From positions 62,001 to 126,000 of the forward strand of contig NZ_QYAC01000007.1 of NCBI RefSeq assembly GCF_016758195.1: a stretch of 64,000 bases of DNA, given 5' to 3'. This stretch comes from Leucobacter chromiireducens subsp. solipictus. GTDB taxonomy: Bacteria; Actinomycetota; Actinomycetes; Actinomycetales; Microbacteriaceae. The notes under the pieces were generated by a model. That model was not told the DNA's origin, ran no database searches, and was given only the letters and a program-made list of their open reading frames with translations. Below, piece after piece: positions 20,292 through 28,979 of the stretch (its first letter is position 1; every line of letters starts with the position of its first letter). Both the position numbers and the translations under genes were made by a program.

Positions 20292-22001
20292 CTAGTCGGT
20301 CAAGAGCGTGGCTCCGGTCGTGACATCGATGCGGTGCGCAACGCGCAGCAGCTCGCTCATGCGCTCGACCTCCTCGGCGATCCGAGCCTCGTCCCACTCG
20401 AGCGCCGGGGCGACGGCCGCGGCCGCGGCGCGCAGCCGCTCCGGCGTGAGCCCGCCGACGAACGCGAGCGAGGTGCGGCGCAGCAGGAGATCGTCGAGGT
20501 GCACCACCTGCTCGGTCGCGGCGAGGTGCGCGAGTTCCTCGGCGGTGTAGCCGGGCAGCGTGTCGAGCGTGGTCGCCGTTTCGGGCTCCGCGTGCAGGAT
20601 TTCTTCGGCGCGGGTGCCGTAGCGGGCGAGAAGCTGGGCGACGCGGTCGGTGCTGCGGCCGTCCGCGTGCTCGGTGAGCCAAGTGGTGCGTTCGGCATCG
20701 CTGCGGGGGTAGCCCGCGCCGCCGCCGATCGCCAGGGTTTCGGTGCTGCGCGTGCGGCTCGCGCCGAGCACGGCGAGGGTGTCGTTCGTGAGGTGCTCCG
20801 CGAGGGCGCGGAACGTGGTCCACTTGCCGCCGACGAGGCTGAGCAGGGGAACGCCCTGCACCTCGGACTCGACAATCCGGTAGTCGCGGGACACGAAGCC
20901 GGGCGTGGTGTCGTCGTGCCGGGGCAGCGGACGGATGCCGGAGAAGGTGTAGACGATCTGTGAGCGGTCGACGGTGATCTTCGGGAACACGTGGGCGATG
21001 AGGTCGAAGAAGTAGTCGACCTCGTCGCTCGTGCACACGGGGGCCTCGCGGGGATCGGCGTCGATGTCGGTGGTGCCGACGAGTACCCGATCCTTGAGCG
21101 GGTAGATCAGCACGATCCGGCCGTCCGAGTGCTCAAAGAAGATCTCGCGACCGGCGGTCGCGGCGAGCAGCTCGGGATGGTCGAGCACGATGTGGGATCC
21201 CTTGGTGCCGCCCATGTACTGGGTGGGGGTGCCCAGGGCCTCGTTCGTGAGGTCGGTCCAGGGGCCGCTCGTGTTGAGGACGACGCGGGCAGTGAAGGTG
21301 AATTCCTCGCCGGTCGCCGCGTCCCGCAGGCGCACGCCGCCGTCGGCGAATCCCACGGCGGGAAGGTAGTTCGCGGCCCGGGCGCGGTCGCCGCCGGCCA
21401 CCTCGCCGTCGTGCAGTACGTCGAGGGCGAGCCGCTCGGGATCGTGCATCGACGCGTCATAGTAGGTCGCGGTGTACGAGAGTTCGGGGTTGATCTGCGG
21501 CAGCTCGGCGAGCGCACGCTTGCGGCCCAGGAAACGGTGGCGGGGCACCTGGCCACCGTCGCGCGAGAACGTGTCGTACATCGTCAGGCCCATCTTGATG
21601 AGCGCGGCACCGCGCTCGCGCGGCTTGCCGCGGCCGTGGGTGACGAGGAGACGGAACGGAGCCGAGAGGATGCCGGAGAACGTCGAGAAGATGGGGATCG
21701 TGGTCTCGAGCGGCTTCACGTAGTGGGGTGCGGAGCGCAGCAGGCGGTTGCGCTCGGTCACCGATTCCTTGACGAGCCGGAATTCGCCGTTCTCGAGGTA
21801 GCGGATCCCGCCGTGGATCATGTGACTCGACGCGGAGGAGGCACCGGACACGAAGTCGCCCTGCTCAACGAGCGCCACGTCGACGCCCTGCAGCGCGAGG
21901 TCGCGGAAGGTGGCGATGCCGTTGATGCCACCGCCAATGACAAGCACGTCCGCGTGCGGACGATCGCGGAGCTGCTGAACGGAAGTGCGGATCGGTGACA
22001 T
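20292..22001 (-). CDS. glpD: Glycerol-3-phosphate dehydrogenase GlpD (FAD, aerobic)
   Basis: 569-aa membrane-associated flavoprotein that oxidises sn-glycerol 3-phosphate to dihydroxyacetone phosphate and feeds the respiratory chain. The FAD-binding Rossmann motif VLVIGGGINGIATFRDLALQG starts at residue ~19, followed by SGASSASSHMIHGGIRYLE (typical GlpD), GTKGSHIVLDHPE and FTFSGIRPLP. The C-terminal DAO_C-like domain is present. First gene of the minus-strand glycerol set, divergent from the SorC-family regulator. The promoter region holds two TGCAC-N4-GTGCA palindromes. Confidence 0.95.
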   Translation of the reverse strand: MSPIRTSVQQLRDRPHADVLVIGGGINGIATFRDLALQGVDVALVEQGDFVSGASSASSHMIHGGIRYLENGEFRLVKESVTERNRLLRSAPHYVKPLETTIPIFSTFSGILSAPFRLLVTHGRGKPRERGAALIKMGLTMYDTFSRDGGQVPRHRFLGRKRALAELPQINPELSYTATYYDASMHDPERLALDVLHDGEVAGGDRARAANYLPAVGFADGGVRLRDAATGEEFTFTARVVLNTSGPWTDLTNEALGTPTQYMGGTKGSHIVLDHPELLAATAGREIFFEHSDGRIVLIYPLKDRVLVGTTDIDADPREAPVCTSDEVDYFFDLIAHVFPKITVDRSQIVYTFSGIRPLPRHDDTTPGFVSRDYRIVESEVQGVPLLSLVGGKWTTFRALAEHLTNDTLAVLGASRTRSTETLAIGGGAGYPRSDAERTTWLTEHADGRSTDRVAQLLARYGTRAEEILHAEPETATTLDTLPGYTAEELAHLAATEQVVHLDDLLLRRTSLAFVGGLTPERLRAAAAAVAPALEWDEARIAEEVERMSELLRVAHRIDVTTGATLLTD

Positions 22002-22053
22002 GAGCCATTCTCGGTTTCGGTAATCGACGGGGCACCCTCAGCATCGCCGGGAG

Positions 22054-22088
22054 TGCACCACAGTGCAAGCTCCCTGCACAAACGTGCA
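22054..22088. promoter_or_regulatory. Twin palindromic operators between glpD and the SorC-family regulator
   Basis: Two perfect 14-bp palindromes, TGCAC-CACA-GTGCA (22054-22067) and TGCAC-AAAC-GTGCA (22075-22088), 21 bp apart, i.e. two helical turns on the same DNA face. They lie in the divergent promoter region and are the likely binding sites of the adjacent regulator. Confidence 0.7.
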
Positions 22089-22129
22089 AAAATTGCGATC
22101 ACGGGTGAGAATAGGGGCGGAGGTACGGG

Positions 22130-23077
22130 ATGGGCGCCATGAAACCGGAGCAGACGCTGCGCGCGGCGCAGCTCTACTACCAGCACCACGTCACGATGGA
22201 GGGCATCGCGCAGGAACTGCGGGTGTCGCGGTCCACGGTGTCGCGGCTGCTCGCGACCGCCCGGGAGACGGGTTTGGTGCAAATCTCGGTACGCTCGCCC
22301 CGCGAGATGGGCAGCAAACTCGAGAAGCGGATCGCGCAACAGTACGGAATCCGGGTTCATGTCGTGCCCATTCCGCCGGGGGCGTCGAGTTCCGAGCGTC
22401 TCGAACGAACGGCCCGTGCGGGCGCGCATCGACTGGCCTCCGCGGTGATCGATCACTCGAAGATCGGGGTGGCCTGGGGGACCACGATGAGCGCGGTGGC
22501 GCGGCATCTGCCGGTGAAGACGGTGCACGGGACCAGCGTGGTGCAGATGAACGGGGCCGCAAACGTGCAGAGCATGGGCGTCTCGTACACCGCGAAGCTG
22601 CTCGGCGATTTCCACCGGGCGTTCTCCTCCGCGGTGTACGAATTCCCGGTCCCGGCGATCTTCGACGATCCCGCGACGCGTGACGCGCTGTGGCGCGAGA
22701 GCTCCGTACGGGGCGTGCTCGGCCTGCAGGCCTCCGTCGACATCTTCGCGTTCGGCCTGGGATCCCGGCTCGGGGAGCCGCGCTCCCACGTGTACTCCGG
22801 CAACTACTTCAACCAGCGGGATCTCGGCGAGCTCCGGGCCGCGGATGTGGTGGGCGATTGCGCGACCGTGTTCTATCGCGCCGACGGCAGCACGGACGCG
22901 CTCTCGCTGAACACGCGCACGAGCGGGCCCTCCTTCGACACGGTGCGCCGGATCCCGCATCGCCTGTGCGTGGTGACGGGCGCGGCGAAGCAGCAGAGCC
23001 TGCGCGGCGCCCTGCAGAGCGGGATCATCACCGAACTCGTGGTCGACGAGGAGCTCGCGCGGCTGGTCACCGAGTAG
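22130..23077 (+). CDS. SorC/DeoR-type sugar-binding transcriptional regulator, probable glycerol regulon regulator
   Basis: 315 aa. N-terminal HTH (AAQLYYQHHVTMEGIAQELRVSRSTVSRLLATARETGLV, residues ~10-50) and a long SorC-type effector domain with IGVAWGTTMSAVARHL, FAFGLGS and GDCATVFYRADGS. Family members bind phosphorylated sugars or polyols and act as repressors or activators. Divergent placement from glpD and the twin palindromes imply control of glpDFK and of itself, with glycerol 3-phosphate or DHAP as an inferred effector. GGAGG (22119-22123) sits 6 bp before ATG 22130; ATG 22139 is a less likely alternative. Confidence 0.88.
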   Translation: MGAMKPEQTLRAAQLYYQHHVTMEGIAQELRVSRSTVSRLLATARETGLVQISVRSPREMGSKLEKRIAQQYGIRVHVVPIPPGASSSERLERTARAGAHRLASAVIDHSKIGVAWGTTMSAVARHLPVKTVHGTSVVQMNGAANVQSMGVSYTAKLLGDFHRAFSSAVYEFPVPAIFDDPATRDALWRESSVRGVLGLQASVDIFAFGLGSRLGEPRSHVYSGNYFNQRDLGELRAADVVGDCATVFYRADGSTDALSLNTRTSGPSFDTVRRIPHRLCVVTGAAKQQSLRGALQSGIITELVVDEELARLVTE

Positions 23078-23122
23078 CGACCGCACCGAACAGCACGGCG
23101 GGGAAGGCATACCATGTGGGGT

Positions 23123-24841
23123 ATGCACCTGAACGAATCCCGTGCCTGGAACCGGTTCTACGCCCCCGGCACCCCCATCGACATCGAGCCGGTGACCGGC
23201 TCCCTGGTGGACCTGCTCGACGAGCGCTGCGCGCAGTGGGCGGATCGCGACGCGATCAGCTTCTTCGGCCAGACGCTGACGTACCGGGAGCTCGGCGACC
23301 GGGTGGCACGCGTCGCGCAGGGGCTCGCCGATCTCGGTGTCGGAGCGGGAGACCGCGTCGCGCTCATCATGCCGAACGCTCCGCAGCACGTGGTCGCCTT
23401 CTACGCGGTGCTGCGCCTCGGCGCGGTCGTCGTCGAGCACAATCCGCTCTACACCTCGGGAGAGCTCGAGACCCAGTTCCGGGATCACGGTGCGACCGTC
23501 GTGGTGGCCTGGAGCAACGTGGTCGAGACCGTGCAGGCGCTCCCCGCGGAGCTTGGGATCGCGACCATCATCTCCGTCGACGTGACGCGGGCGATGCCGT
23601 TCGCCACGCGCGCCGCACTGCGGCTGCCGATCCAGAAGGCCCGGGAGTCCCGGGCGAAGCTCTGGGCGAAGACGACGGGCACGGTGCCGTTCGCGCAGCT
23701 CGAGCGGTCCCGACCGCTCCCCGCCGTGCACCCGCGGCCCGTGCGCGATGACGTGGCCTGCCTGCAGTACACCTCGGGCACCACGGGCACCCCGAAGGGG
23801 GCGATGATTTCGCACGGGAACCTCTGGGCCAACGCCCGCCAGGGGGCGGCGTGGATGCCGGACTTCACGCGGGGCGAGGGCAGCATCTACGGCCTGCTTC
23901 CCATGTTCCACTCCTTCGGGGTGTTGCTCTCGGTGATCTACTCCGTCGAGACGGGCTCGCGCGCGGTGCTGTTCCCCACCTTTGATCCGGAGCTCGTGTC
24001 GCAGGCCGCCAAGCGCTTCCCGCCGACGTTTGTGCCCGCGGTGCCGCCGATGTTCGACCGCCTGGCGCGGGTGGCGCGCGACGGCAAGCTCGACCTCAGC
24101 GGGGTCGTGTACGCGATCTCCGGGGCAATGACCCTGACGCCCGCGGTGGTGCAGCGCTGGGAGGCGCTCGCCGGCAGCATGCTGAACGAGGGGTACGGGC
24201 TCACCGAAACGAGCCCGGTTGCGCTCGCCAACCCGTTCTCGGACGCGCGCCGGATCGGCGCGATCGGGATCCCGTTCCCCTCCACCGACATTCGGGTCGT
24301 GGATCCCGAGAACCCCACGCAGCAGGTGGAGCTGGGCGAGGTCGGCGAGCTGCTGATCGCCGGGCCCCAGGTGTTCCAGGGGTACTGGAACCGGCCGGAG
24401 GAATCCGCCGCCGCCATGGTCGATGAGCGGTGGCTGCGCACGGGCGACCTCGTGGTGCAGGACGAGGACGGTTTCGTGACGGTGGTGGATCGCAAGAAAG
24501 AGTTGATCATCACCGGCGGCTTCAACGTGTCGCCGAGCGAGGTCGAGCGCGTGGTCAACAGCGTCCCCGGCGTCGCGGAATCCGCGGTCGTCGGGGTGCC
24601 CCGAGGCGGCGGGGCCGAGGTGGTTACCGCCGCCGTCATCCTGGAGCCCGGTGCCGAGTTTGACGAGGAGGCCGCCCGGGAGGCCGCCCGCGAGCAGCTC
24701 GCCGAGTTCAAGCGACCCAGCACCTACCTGGTGTGGGAGGAGCTGCCCAAGTCGCTCATCGGCAAGGTCCTGCGCCGCAAGGTGCGCGACGCGCTGCTGG
24801 CGGATCGGCACGCGGTGCGCGCGCTTCCCGAGGACGAGTAG
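23123..24841 (+). CDS. Long-chain fatty-acid-CoA ligase-type AMP-forming enzyme
   Basis: 572-aa ANL-superfamily ligase. The P-loop YTSGTTGTPKGAMISHGN, the A5 motif GYGLTETSP, TGDLVVQDEDGF and the hinge/C-terminal DRKKELIITGGFNVSPSEVE are present, with a conserved Lys near the end (KSLIGKVLRRKVRD). Its closest general pattern is a long-chain acyl-CoA synthetase; the acyl substrate is not certain. ATG 23123 is chosen because TACCAT (23110-23115) lies 7 bp upstream (leaderless); ATG 23114 is in frame but overlaps that -10 box. It follows the SorC gene by 45 bp but has its own promoter. Confidence 0.9.
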   Translation: MHLNESRAWNRFYAPGTPIDIEPVTGSLVDLLDERCAQWADRDAISFFGQTLTYRELGDRVARVAQGLADLGVGAGDRVALIMPNAPQHVVAFYAVLRLGAVVVEHNPLYTSGELETQFRDHGATVVVAWSNVVETVQALPAELGIATIISVDVTRAMPFATRAALRLPIQKARESRAKLWAKTTGTVPFAQLERSRPLPAVHPRPVRDDVACLQYTSGTTGTPKGAMISHGNLWANARQGAAWMPDFTRGEGSIYGLLPMFHSFGVLLSVIYSVETGSRAVLFPTFDPELVSQAAKRFPPTFVPAVPPMFDRLARVARDGKLDLSGVVYAISGAMTLTPAVVQRWEALAGSMLNEGYGLTETSPVALANPFSDARRIGAIGIPFPSTDIRVVDPENPTQQVELGEVGELLIAGPQVFQGYWNRPEESAAAMVDERWLRTGDLVVQDEDGFVTVVDRKKELIITGGFNVSPSEVERVVNSVPGVAESAVVGVPRGGGAEVVTAAVILEPGAEFDEEAAREAAREQLAEFKRPSTYLVWEELPKSLIGKVLRRKVRDALLADRHAVRALPEDE

Positions 24842-25019
24842 GGCCGGCGACCGGGGTGCGCTGAATCGGGTGCTCGCCCGGCTCCCCGGTTTCACCCCTC
24901 TCGCCCGGCGCTCATTCCACAGGAGATTGACGAAAACCGAGGAGATTTTTCCCGGAAACCGGACCTGGGCGCAGGATCTCCGTGGTGTTGGTGGGCGCGG
25001 CTCGCGTCTGCGCGTGCGC

Positions 25020-25760
25020 CTACCGCCCGCGGAAGGCGCGGGCGAGCAGTCGATCCAGCGCCACATAGACGTAGCCGACCGCGACGAGCGCGACGGTGAG
25101 CCCCGCGATCCACAGGGCGACGCCCGAGACCCCGTGCGTGGCGACGTCGAGGAACGGGTACGGGAAGGTCTGACCCGCCGAGAACTCCCCGCCCAGGCCG
25201 CCGTAGACGAGCGCGTAGGCAAGATAGGCGTAGGGGATGAGCGCCCACAGCGGCGGGTCGATCCAGCGCAGCCGCCCCTTGGGGACGAACAGCAGCCAGT
25301 CGAGGATCAGCAGGATCGGCGTGATGATGTGGATCAGGTTGTCCGTCAGCGAGAACGGGACGTAGTCGCCCTCCTGTTGGAAGGTCGCGGGGACGAGCAC
25401 GATGAGGTACACGAGCATGGTCACCGTGATGGCCATCATGACGGCCCCGCTCCACCGGGCCGACGGGGTGGAGGTGCCGCGGGGGCCCGCCGCCCCGAGG
25501 TCGCGCAGCGTCCGCACGATGAGGAGCACCACCCACCCGAGGCACAGCACGTTGCTGAGCACGGTGTAGTACCGGAACGCGCCCCAGCTGGGGTCGGCGG
25601 TGAATGCCCCGGTGATGCGCACGATCCCGGTCAGGATCACCGCGAGCGTGATGATCCGAAAGCCGAGGGCGGCGAGTCGCGCGTTGAGTGCGCCGCTCGC
25701 GAGCAGGCCGGTGTGGGTGACGGTGTTGGCGGCGGGTGTGGTGGGTGCGTCAGTGCTCAC
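25020..25760 (-). CDS. Pr6Pr-type integral membrane protein
   Basis: 246-aa protein with six to seven hydrophobic helices. FRYYTVLSNVLCL, NLIHIITPILLILDWLLFVPKG and YPFLDVATHGVSGV match the Pr6Pr (FAR-17a/AIG1-related) pattern. The paired polar residues Asn and His in helices resemble the catalytic Thr/His arrangement of that superfamily, some eukaryotic members of which hydrolyse fatty-acid esters of hydroxy fatty acids; bacterial function is not established. GTG start at 25760. The 178 bp between it and the convergent acyl-CoA ligase show no gene. Confidence 0.7.
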   Translation of the reverse strand: MSTDAPTTPAANTVTHTGLLASGALNARLAALGFRIITLAVILTGIVRITGAFTADPSWGAFRYYTVLSNVLCLGWVVLLIVRTLRDLGAAGPRGTSTPSARWSGAVMMAITVTMLVYLIVLVPATFQQEGDYVPFSLTDNLIHIITPILLILDWLLFVPKGRLRWIDPPLWALIPYAYLAYALVYGGLGGEFSAGQTFPYPFLDVATHGVSGVALWIAGLTVALVAVGYVYVALDRLLARAFRGR

Positions 25761-25917
25761 CCGGACATTCCATCACGGTGCGTGAATTCTGGGGAGCCCG
25801 CGGCCCGCGCGCCGTGGCCTCGTTCGCCATGCGGGGAGTGGCGCACCCGATACACTGGTCCGAAGTGCGCCGGCCCGGATTTCCGGCGCGACGTGCAGAC
25901 TGATGGAGGTGGCGCAG

Positions 25918-26580
25918 ATGACACGGGCCCGCCTGGACCAGCGCACGATCGTGGACGCCGTACTCGAGCTGGCGCGGCAGGAGCCGCAGGCTCGGATCAC
26001 CTTCAAGCGTCTGGGCGAGGCGCTCGGCGTTGACGCCACCGCGATGTACCGCCACTTCCGCAATAAGGACGAGCTCACCCGCGCGGCCCTCGACCGGCTT
26101 GCTGCGCTCGCCACCGAGACCGCCCGATCCACCGAGGGCGACTGGCGCGCGCGGCTCGAAGCGTTTGTGCGGCGCATGGCCGAGCTCAGCCTCGAACACC
26201 CCGCGATCGGCGCGGAATGGGCGATGGTGGATCCGGTGGGCCCCGGCGACGTCGCCTCGGACGAATTCCTGCTCGAGATGTTGACCATCGCGGGCCTGTC
26301 CGGGGGCGAGTTGATTCGCGCCTACGCCGCCGTATCGGGCTTCACGCTCGCACAGAGCGCGGCGCTCGCGCAGGAGGCGCTGCTGCGGAAAGACACGGCG
26401 CGCGACGGCACGATCCCGTGGATCAGCACCTTCGGCGCGGTCGATCTCGGCGGCTTCCCGCACGTCCGTGAGCACCGCGAGGCGCTGCTCACGATCGACG
26501 GTCTCACGGTCTACCAGGCCGGGATCGCCGCGATCCTCGACTCGATCGCGCGCACCGCGGACGCGGGCGTCACGCGGTAG
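25918..26580 (+). CDS. TetR family transcriptional regulator
   Basis: 220 aa. N-terminal HTH with ARITFKRLGEALGVDATAMYRHFRNKDELTRAALDRL (residues ~20-60) is a standard TetR DNA-binding domain. The C-terminal ligand domain resembles the TetR_C subclass but no ligand can be named. The ATG at 25918 has GGAGGT 7 bp upstream (25905-25910); an ATG at 25903 is in frame but overlaps that site. A TACACT box (25851-25856) may be the promoter. Its target is unknown; the divergent Pr6Pr gene is a candidate. Confidence 0.85.
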   Translation: MTRARLDQRTIVDAVLELARQEPQARITFKRLGEALGVDATAMYRHFRNKDELTRAALDRLAALATETARSTEGDWRARLEAFVRRMAELSLEHPAIGAEWAMVDPVGPGDVASDEFLLEMLTIAGLSGGELIRAYAAVSGFTLAQSAALAQEALLRKDTARDGTIPWISTFGAVDLGGFPHVREHREALLTIDGLTVYQAGIAAILDSIARTADAGVTR

Positions 26581-26586
26581 CTCGGA

Positions 26587-26605
26587 CCGCAGCGCAGGGC
26601 TGCGG
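26587..26605. terminator. Small hairpin between convergent TetR and zinc-ribbon genes
   Basis: CCGCAGC-GCAGG-GCTGCGG, between the stop codons of convergent genes. Confidence 0.45.
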
Positions 26606-26616
26606 CCCGAAGCGGC

Positions 26617-27042
26617 TCAATCGAAGATGTCGCCGAGGAAATCGAAGGGGCTCTTCTTCTTCCGGTATCGCGGATCGCCGTAGCGCGGGTCGCCGGAGCG
26701 GCCGCGATCGTCGCGGTACCGATCGTCAGCGCCGCGGTACCGATCGTCGGCACCACGCTGGCCGTGGCGGGGATCCACCGCAGGCTGCTGCGGCGGCACG
26801 GGAGGCAGGTACTGCTGCGGCGGGACGGCCTGCGGCGGGATCTGCTGCGGCGGCAGCGGCGCGGCCTGCGGTGCCTGCTGCTGCGAGGCTGCGAACGCCT
26901 CGGCTTCGGCCTGGGCGCGTTCCAGCATCTTGTCGAGCTCGCCGCGGTCGAGCCAGATGCCGCGGCACTGGGGGCAGTAATCGATCTCGATTCCCTGCCG
27001 CTCGCTCATGAGCAGGGTGGTTCCGTCGCTGGGGCAGTTCAT
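26617..27042 (-). CDS. zf-TFIIB zinc-ribbon domain protein
   Basis: 141 aa. Residues 1-41 form a TFIIB-like zinc ribbon: a single Cys near the start (MNCPSDG) and CPQC in DYCPQCRGIWLDRGELDKML, the common form of this family. Residues ~55-95 are low-complexity Gln/Pro (PPQQ repeats), then an Arg/Asp/Tyr-rich tail (DDRYRGADDRYRDD) and a C-terminal KKKSPFDFLGDIFD. Function unknown. The minus-strand TACGCT (27055-27050) ends 7 bp before the ATG, which suggests a leaderless transcript. Confidence 0.75.
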   Translation of the reverse strand: MNCPSDGTTLLMSERQGIEIDYCPQCRGIWLDRGELDKMLERAQAEAEAFAASQQQAPQAAPLPPQQIPPQAVPPQQYLPPVPPQQPAVDPRHGQRGADDRYRGADDRYRDDRGRSGDPRYGDPRYRKKKSPFDFLGDIFD

Positions 27043-27114
27043 GCTTCTCAGCGTAGAGCGCGGGGGCTGGGGGAACGGCCCGTGTGGGCGGACTGGGGGT
27101 GGCTTCACAGCAAA

Positions 27115-27153
27115 CGGCTCGGGCCGGGCGGAAGATCCGCCCGGCCCGAGCCG
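27115..27153 (-). terminator. Terminator after the ThDP enzyme gene
   Basis: 18-bp perfect stem with loop AGA; left arm begins CGGCTCGGGC, right arm ends GCCCGAGCCG. It sits just after the minus-strand ThDP enzyme gene. Confidence 0.8.
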
Positions 27154-27176
27154 CGGTGCCTCGCGATCGCGGTGCG

Positions 27177-28811
27177 TTACAGTCCGGCGCCGCTGGGGGA
27201 GGGGGTCGCCGGATCGACCACGAGGTGCAGCAGCGCCGGGCCGTCGTGCGCGAGCAGCTCGGCGACCGTCTCCGCGATGCCGTCGTTCGATTCGAGGCGC
27301 GCGCCGCGACCGCCGAAGGACTCCATCCACGCGGCGAAATCGGGGTTCGCCATCCCGGTGCCGGAGGGGCGGCCCGGGTACCACCGTTCCTGGTGCTCGA
27401 CAATGGTGGCGTACTTGCCGTTGTCAACGACCACGAACAGAGCGCGGCCGCCCTGGGCGACCAGCGTTGCCACCTCCTGGCCGTTCATGAGGAAGTCGCC
27501 GTCGCCGCAGACCGCGACGGCACGGCGCTCGGGGAAGACCAGCGCGGCAGCGACGGCGGCCGGCACGGCCATACCCATGGCCCCGTTGCGGGATCCGACG
27601 AGGCTGTTGGGCACGTTGTGCGTCAGCTGGCGGTGTCCCCAGATTGTCGCGTTGCCCGCGCCGTAGGTGAGCACGCGCTCGTCGCCGAGCTGCTGCTCGA
27701 GCTCCGCGAACACGAGCTCCAGGTCCACGCCGGTCGAGACCGGGGCGTGCTCGGTCACCGCCGTGAACCGCTCCTGGCTCGCACGGAGCTCGGCGACGCG
27801 CTCACCGGTGCGCGCGCCACGAACGTCGTCGAGTTCAGCGAGCTCGGCCACGAAGCCGGCGGGGGTCGCCGTGATGAGCTGGTCGACGCGGCCCGCGTGC
27901 TGCAGCAGCTGCGCGTCGGTGCTCACGAGCACGGTTTCCGTGTCGAGCCCGACCGTGTAGCCCTCGCTCATCACGTCGCTGCGCACGGCGCCGACGCCGA
28001 TGAACAGATCGGCCTCGCGCAGCGCGTCAACGATGCTGTCGCGGCGGCCGTAGCCCGGCCAGCCGATGTAGGCGGCGTGGGTGTTCGGAACCGCGTCGTA
28101 GTTGCGCCAGTCGGCCGCGACCGGGATGTGGTTCGCGAGCGCCCAGTCCGCGAGCTCGCGCCCGGTGTCGCCCATGAAGCTGTCGCCGCCCACGAGCAGG
28201 AACGGACGCTCGGCCGCGGCGATCCGGTCGCGCAGCGCGGTGAGGTCGCCCCGGCTCGGTGCCGGAGCGGCGATCGCGCGGGGCGCGGGTGCCGCGGCAT
28301 CGGTCATCTCGCGCAGCAGGTCCTCGGGGAGCCCGACGATCACGGGGCCGGGGCGGCCGGACGCGGCGACGTGCATGGCCTCCGCGACGATCGCGCCCGC
28401 CTGATCCGCGGTCTCGATCGTGAGCACCCGCTTCGCCGTGGAGCCGAACCAGCTGTCGATGCTGAACTCCTGGAAGGACTCGCGGCGGCGGTCCGCGATG
28501 GGGACGAGGCCGATGAAGCACACGAGCGGGGTGGCGTCCTGGTAGGCGCAGTGTGCGGCGATGAAGAAGTTCGCGGCGCCGGGGCCGCGGGTCACCATGG
28601 CGACACCGGGGCGTCCGGTCAGGCGTCCCTCGGCGAGCGCCATGAAGCCGACCCCGCCCTCCTGGCGGCAGACGACGTTCGTGATCGGGGAGTCGTGCAG
28701 TCCGTCGAGCACGTCGAGGAAGCTCTCGCCGGGCACCGAGTAGACGCGTTCGACTCCGTGGCTCGCGAGCGTCTCAACAATGAGGTGGCCGGCGGAGCGC
28801 GAGTAAGTCAT
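27177..28811 (-). CDS. Thiamine-diphosphate enzyme, acetolactate synthase/2-oxoacid decarboxylase family
   Basis: 544 aa with three ThDP-enzyme domains: N-terminal pyrimidine-binding domain with the catalytic Glu in RQEGGVGFMALAEG, central domain (about 195-325), and C-terminal PP domain with the ThDP motif GDGDFLMNGQEVATLV...NGKY. Annotation as acetolactate synthase would be premature: no regulatory subunit or ilv gene is near, and the active-site region AHCAYQDATPL differs from biosynthetic AHV. The neighbours (2-hydroxyacid dehydrogenase, transporter, hydrolases) suggest catabolic 2-oxoacid chemistry. The catalytic Glu argues against glyoxylate carboligase. Divergent from the PucR/CdaR-type regulator. 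Confidence 0.8.
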   Translation of the reverse strand: MTYSRSAGHLIVETLASHGVERVYSVPGESFLDVLDGLHDSPITNVVCRQEGGVGFMALAEGRLTGRPGVAMVTRGPGAANFFIAAHCAYQDATPLVCFIGLVPIADRRRESFQEFSIDSWFGSTAKRVLTIETADQAGAIVAEAMHVAASGRPGPVIVGLPEDLLREMTDAAAPAPRAIAAPAPSRGDLTALRDRIAAAERPFLLVGGDSFMGDTGRELADWALANHIPVAADWRNYDAVPNTHAAYIGWPGYGRRDSIVDALREADLFIGVGAVRSDVMSEGYTVGLDTETVLVSTDAQLLQHAGRVDQLITATPAGFVAELAELDDVRGARTGERVAELRASQERFTAVTEHAPVSTGVDLELVFAELEQQLGDERVLTYGAGNATIWGHRQLTHNVPNSLVGSRNGAMGMAVPAAVAAALVFPERRAVAVCGDGDFLMNGQEVATLVAQGGRALFVVVDNGKYATIVEHQERWYPGRPSGTGMANPDFAAWMESFGGRGARLESNDGIAETVAELLAHDGPALLHLVVDPATPSPSGAGL

Positions 28812-28892
28812 CGTGGGTTCCTCTCAAACGGGTGACGACCGTGCCCGGGCACAGGGGCACCCGGGGGTCAACCCCAGCTTGCCAGGTACATC

Positions 28893-28951
28893 TGCACAGT
28901 GCACGGGGCATCCGACACCGATTCGGGTTAGTCTTTTGGGTATGTGCACAT
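28893..28951. promoter_or_regulatory. Candidate operators between ThDP enzyme gene and PucR/CdaR-type regulator
   Basis: TGCAC-A-GTGCA (28893-28903) and ATGTGCACAT (28942-28951) are perfect palindromes sharing a GTGCAC-like core, on the divergent intergenic stretch. A TAGTCT box (28929-28934) lies between them. Probable sites for the divergent regulator. Confidence 0.45.
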
Positions 28952-28979
28952 TCTGTGCCGGATCGGAGCGGTGACGGCA

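Noticed and set aside
21818-25222. Long open frame of over 1100 codons on the minus strand
   Set aside because: It runs antisense across glpD's start, the SorC regulator and the acyl-CoA ligase, all with clear family motifs. Arg/His/Gly-rich composition is typical of a shadow frame in GC-rich DNA.
27177-28811. Glyoxylate carboligase as identity of the ThDP enzyme, given PucR-type regulator and allantoate-type hydrolase nearby
   Set aside because: Glyoxylate carboligase lacks the conserved catalytic Glu, which is present here (RQEGG), and tartronate semialdehyde reductase, hydroxypyruvate isomerase and allantoinase are absent.
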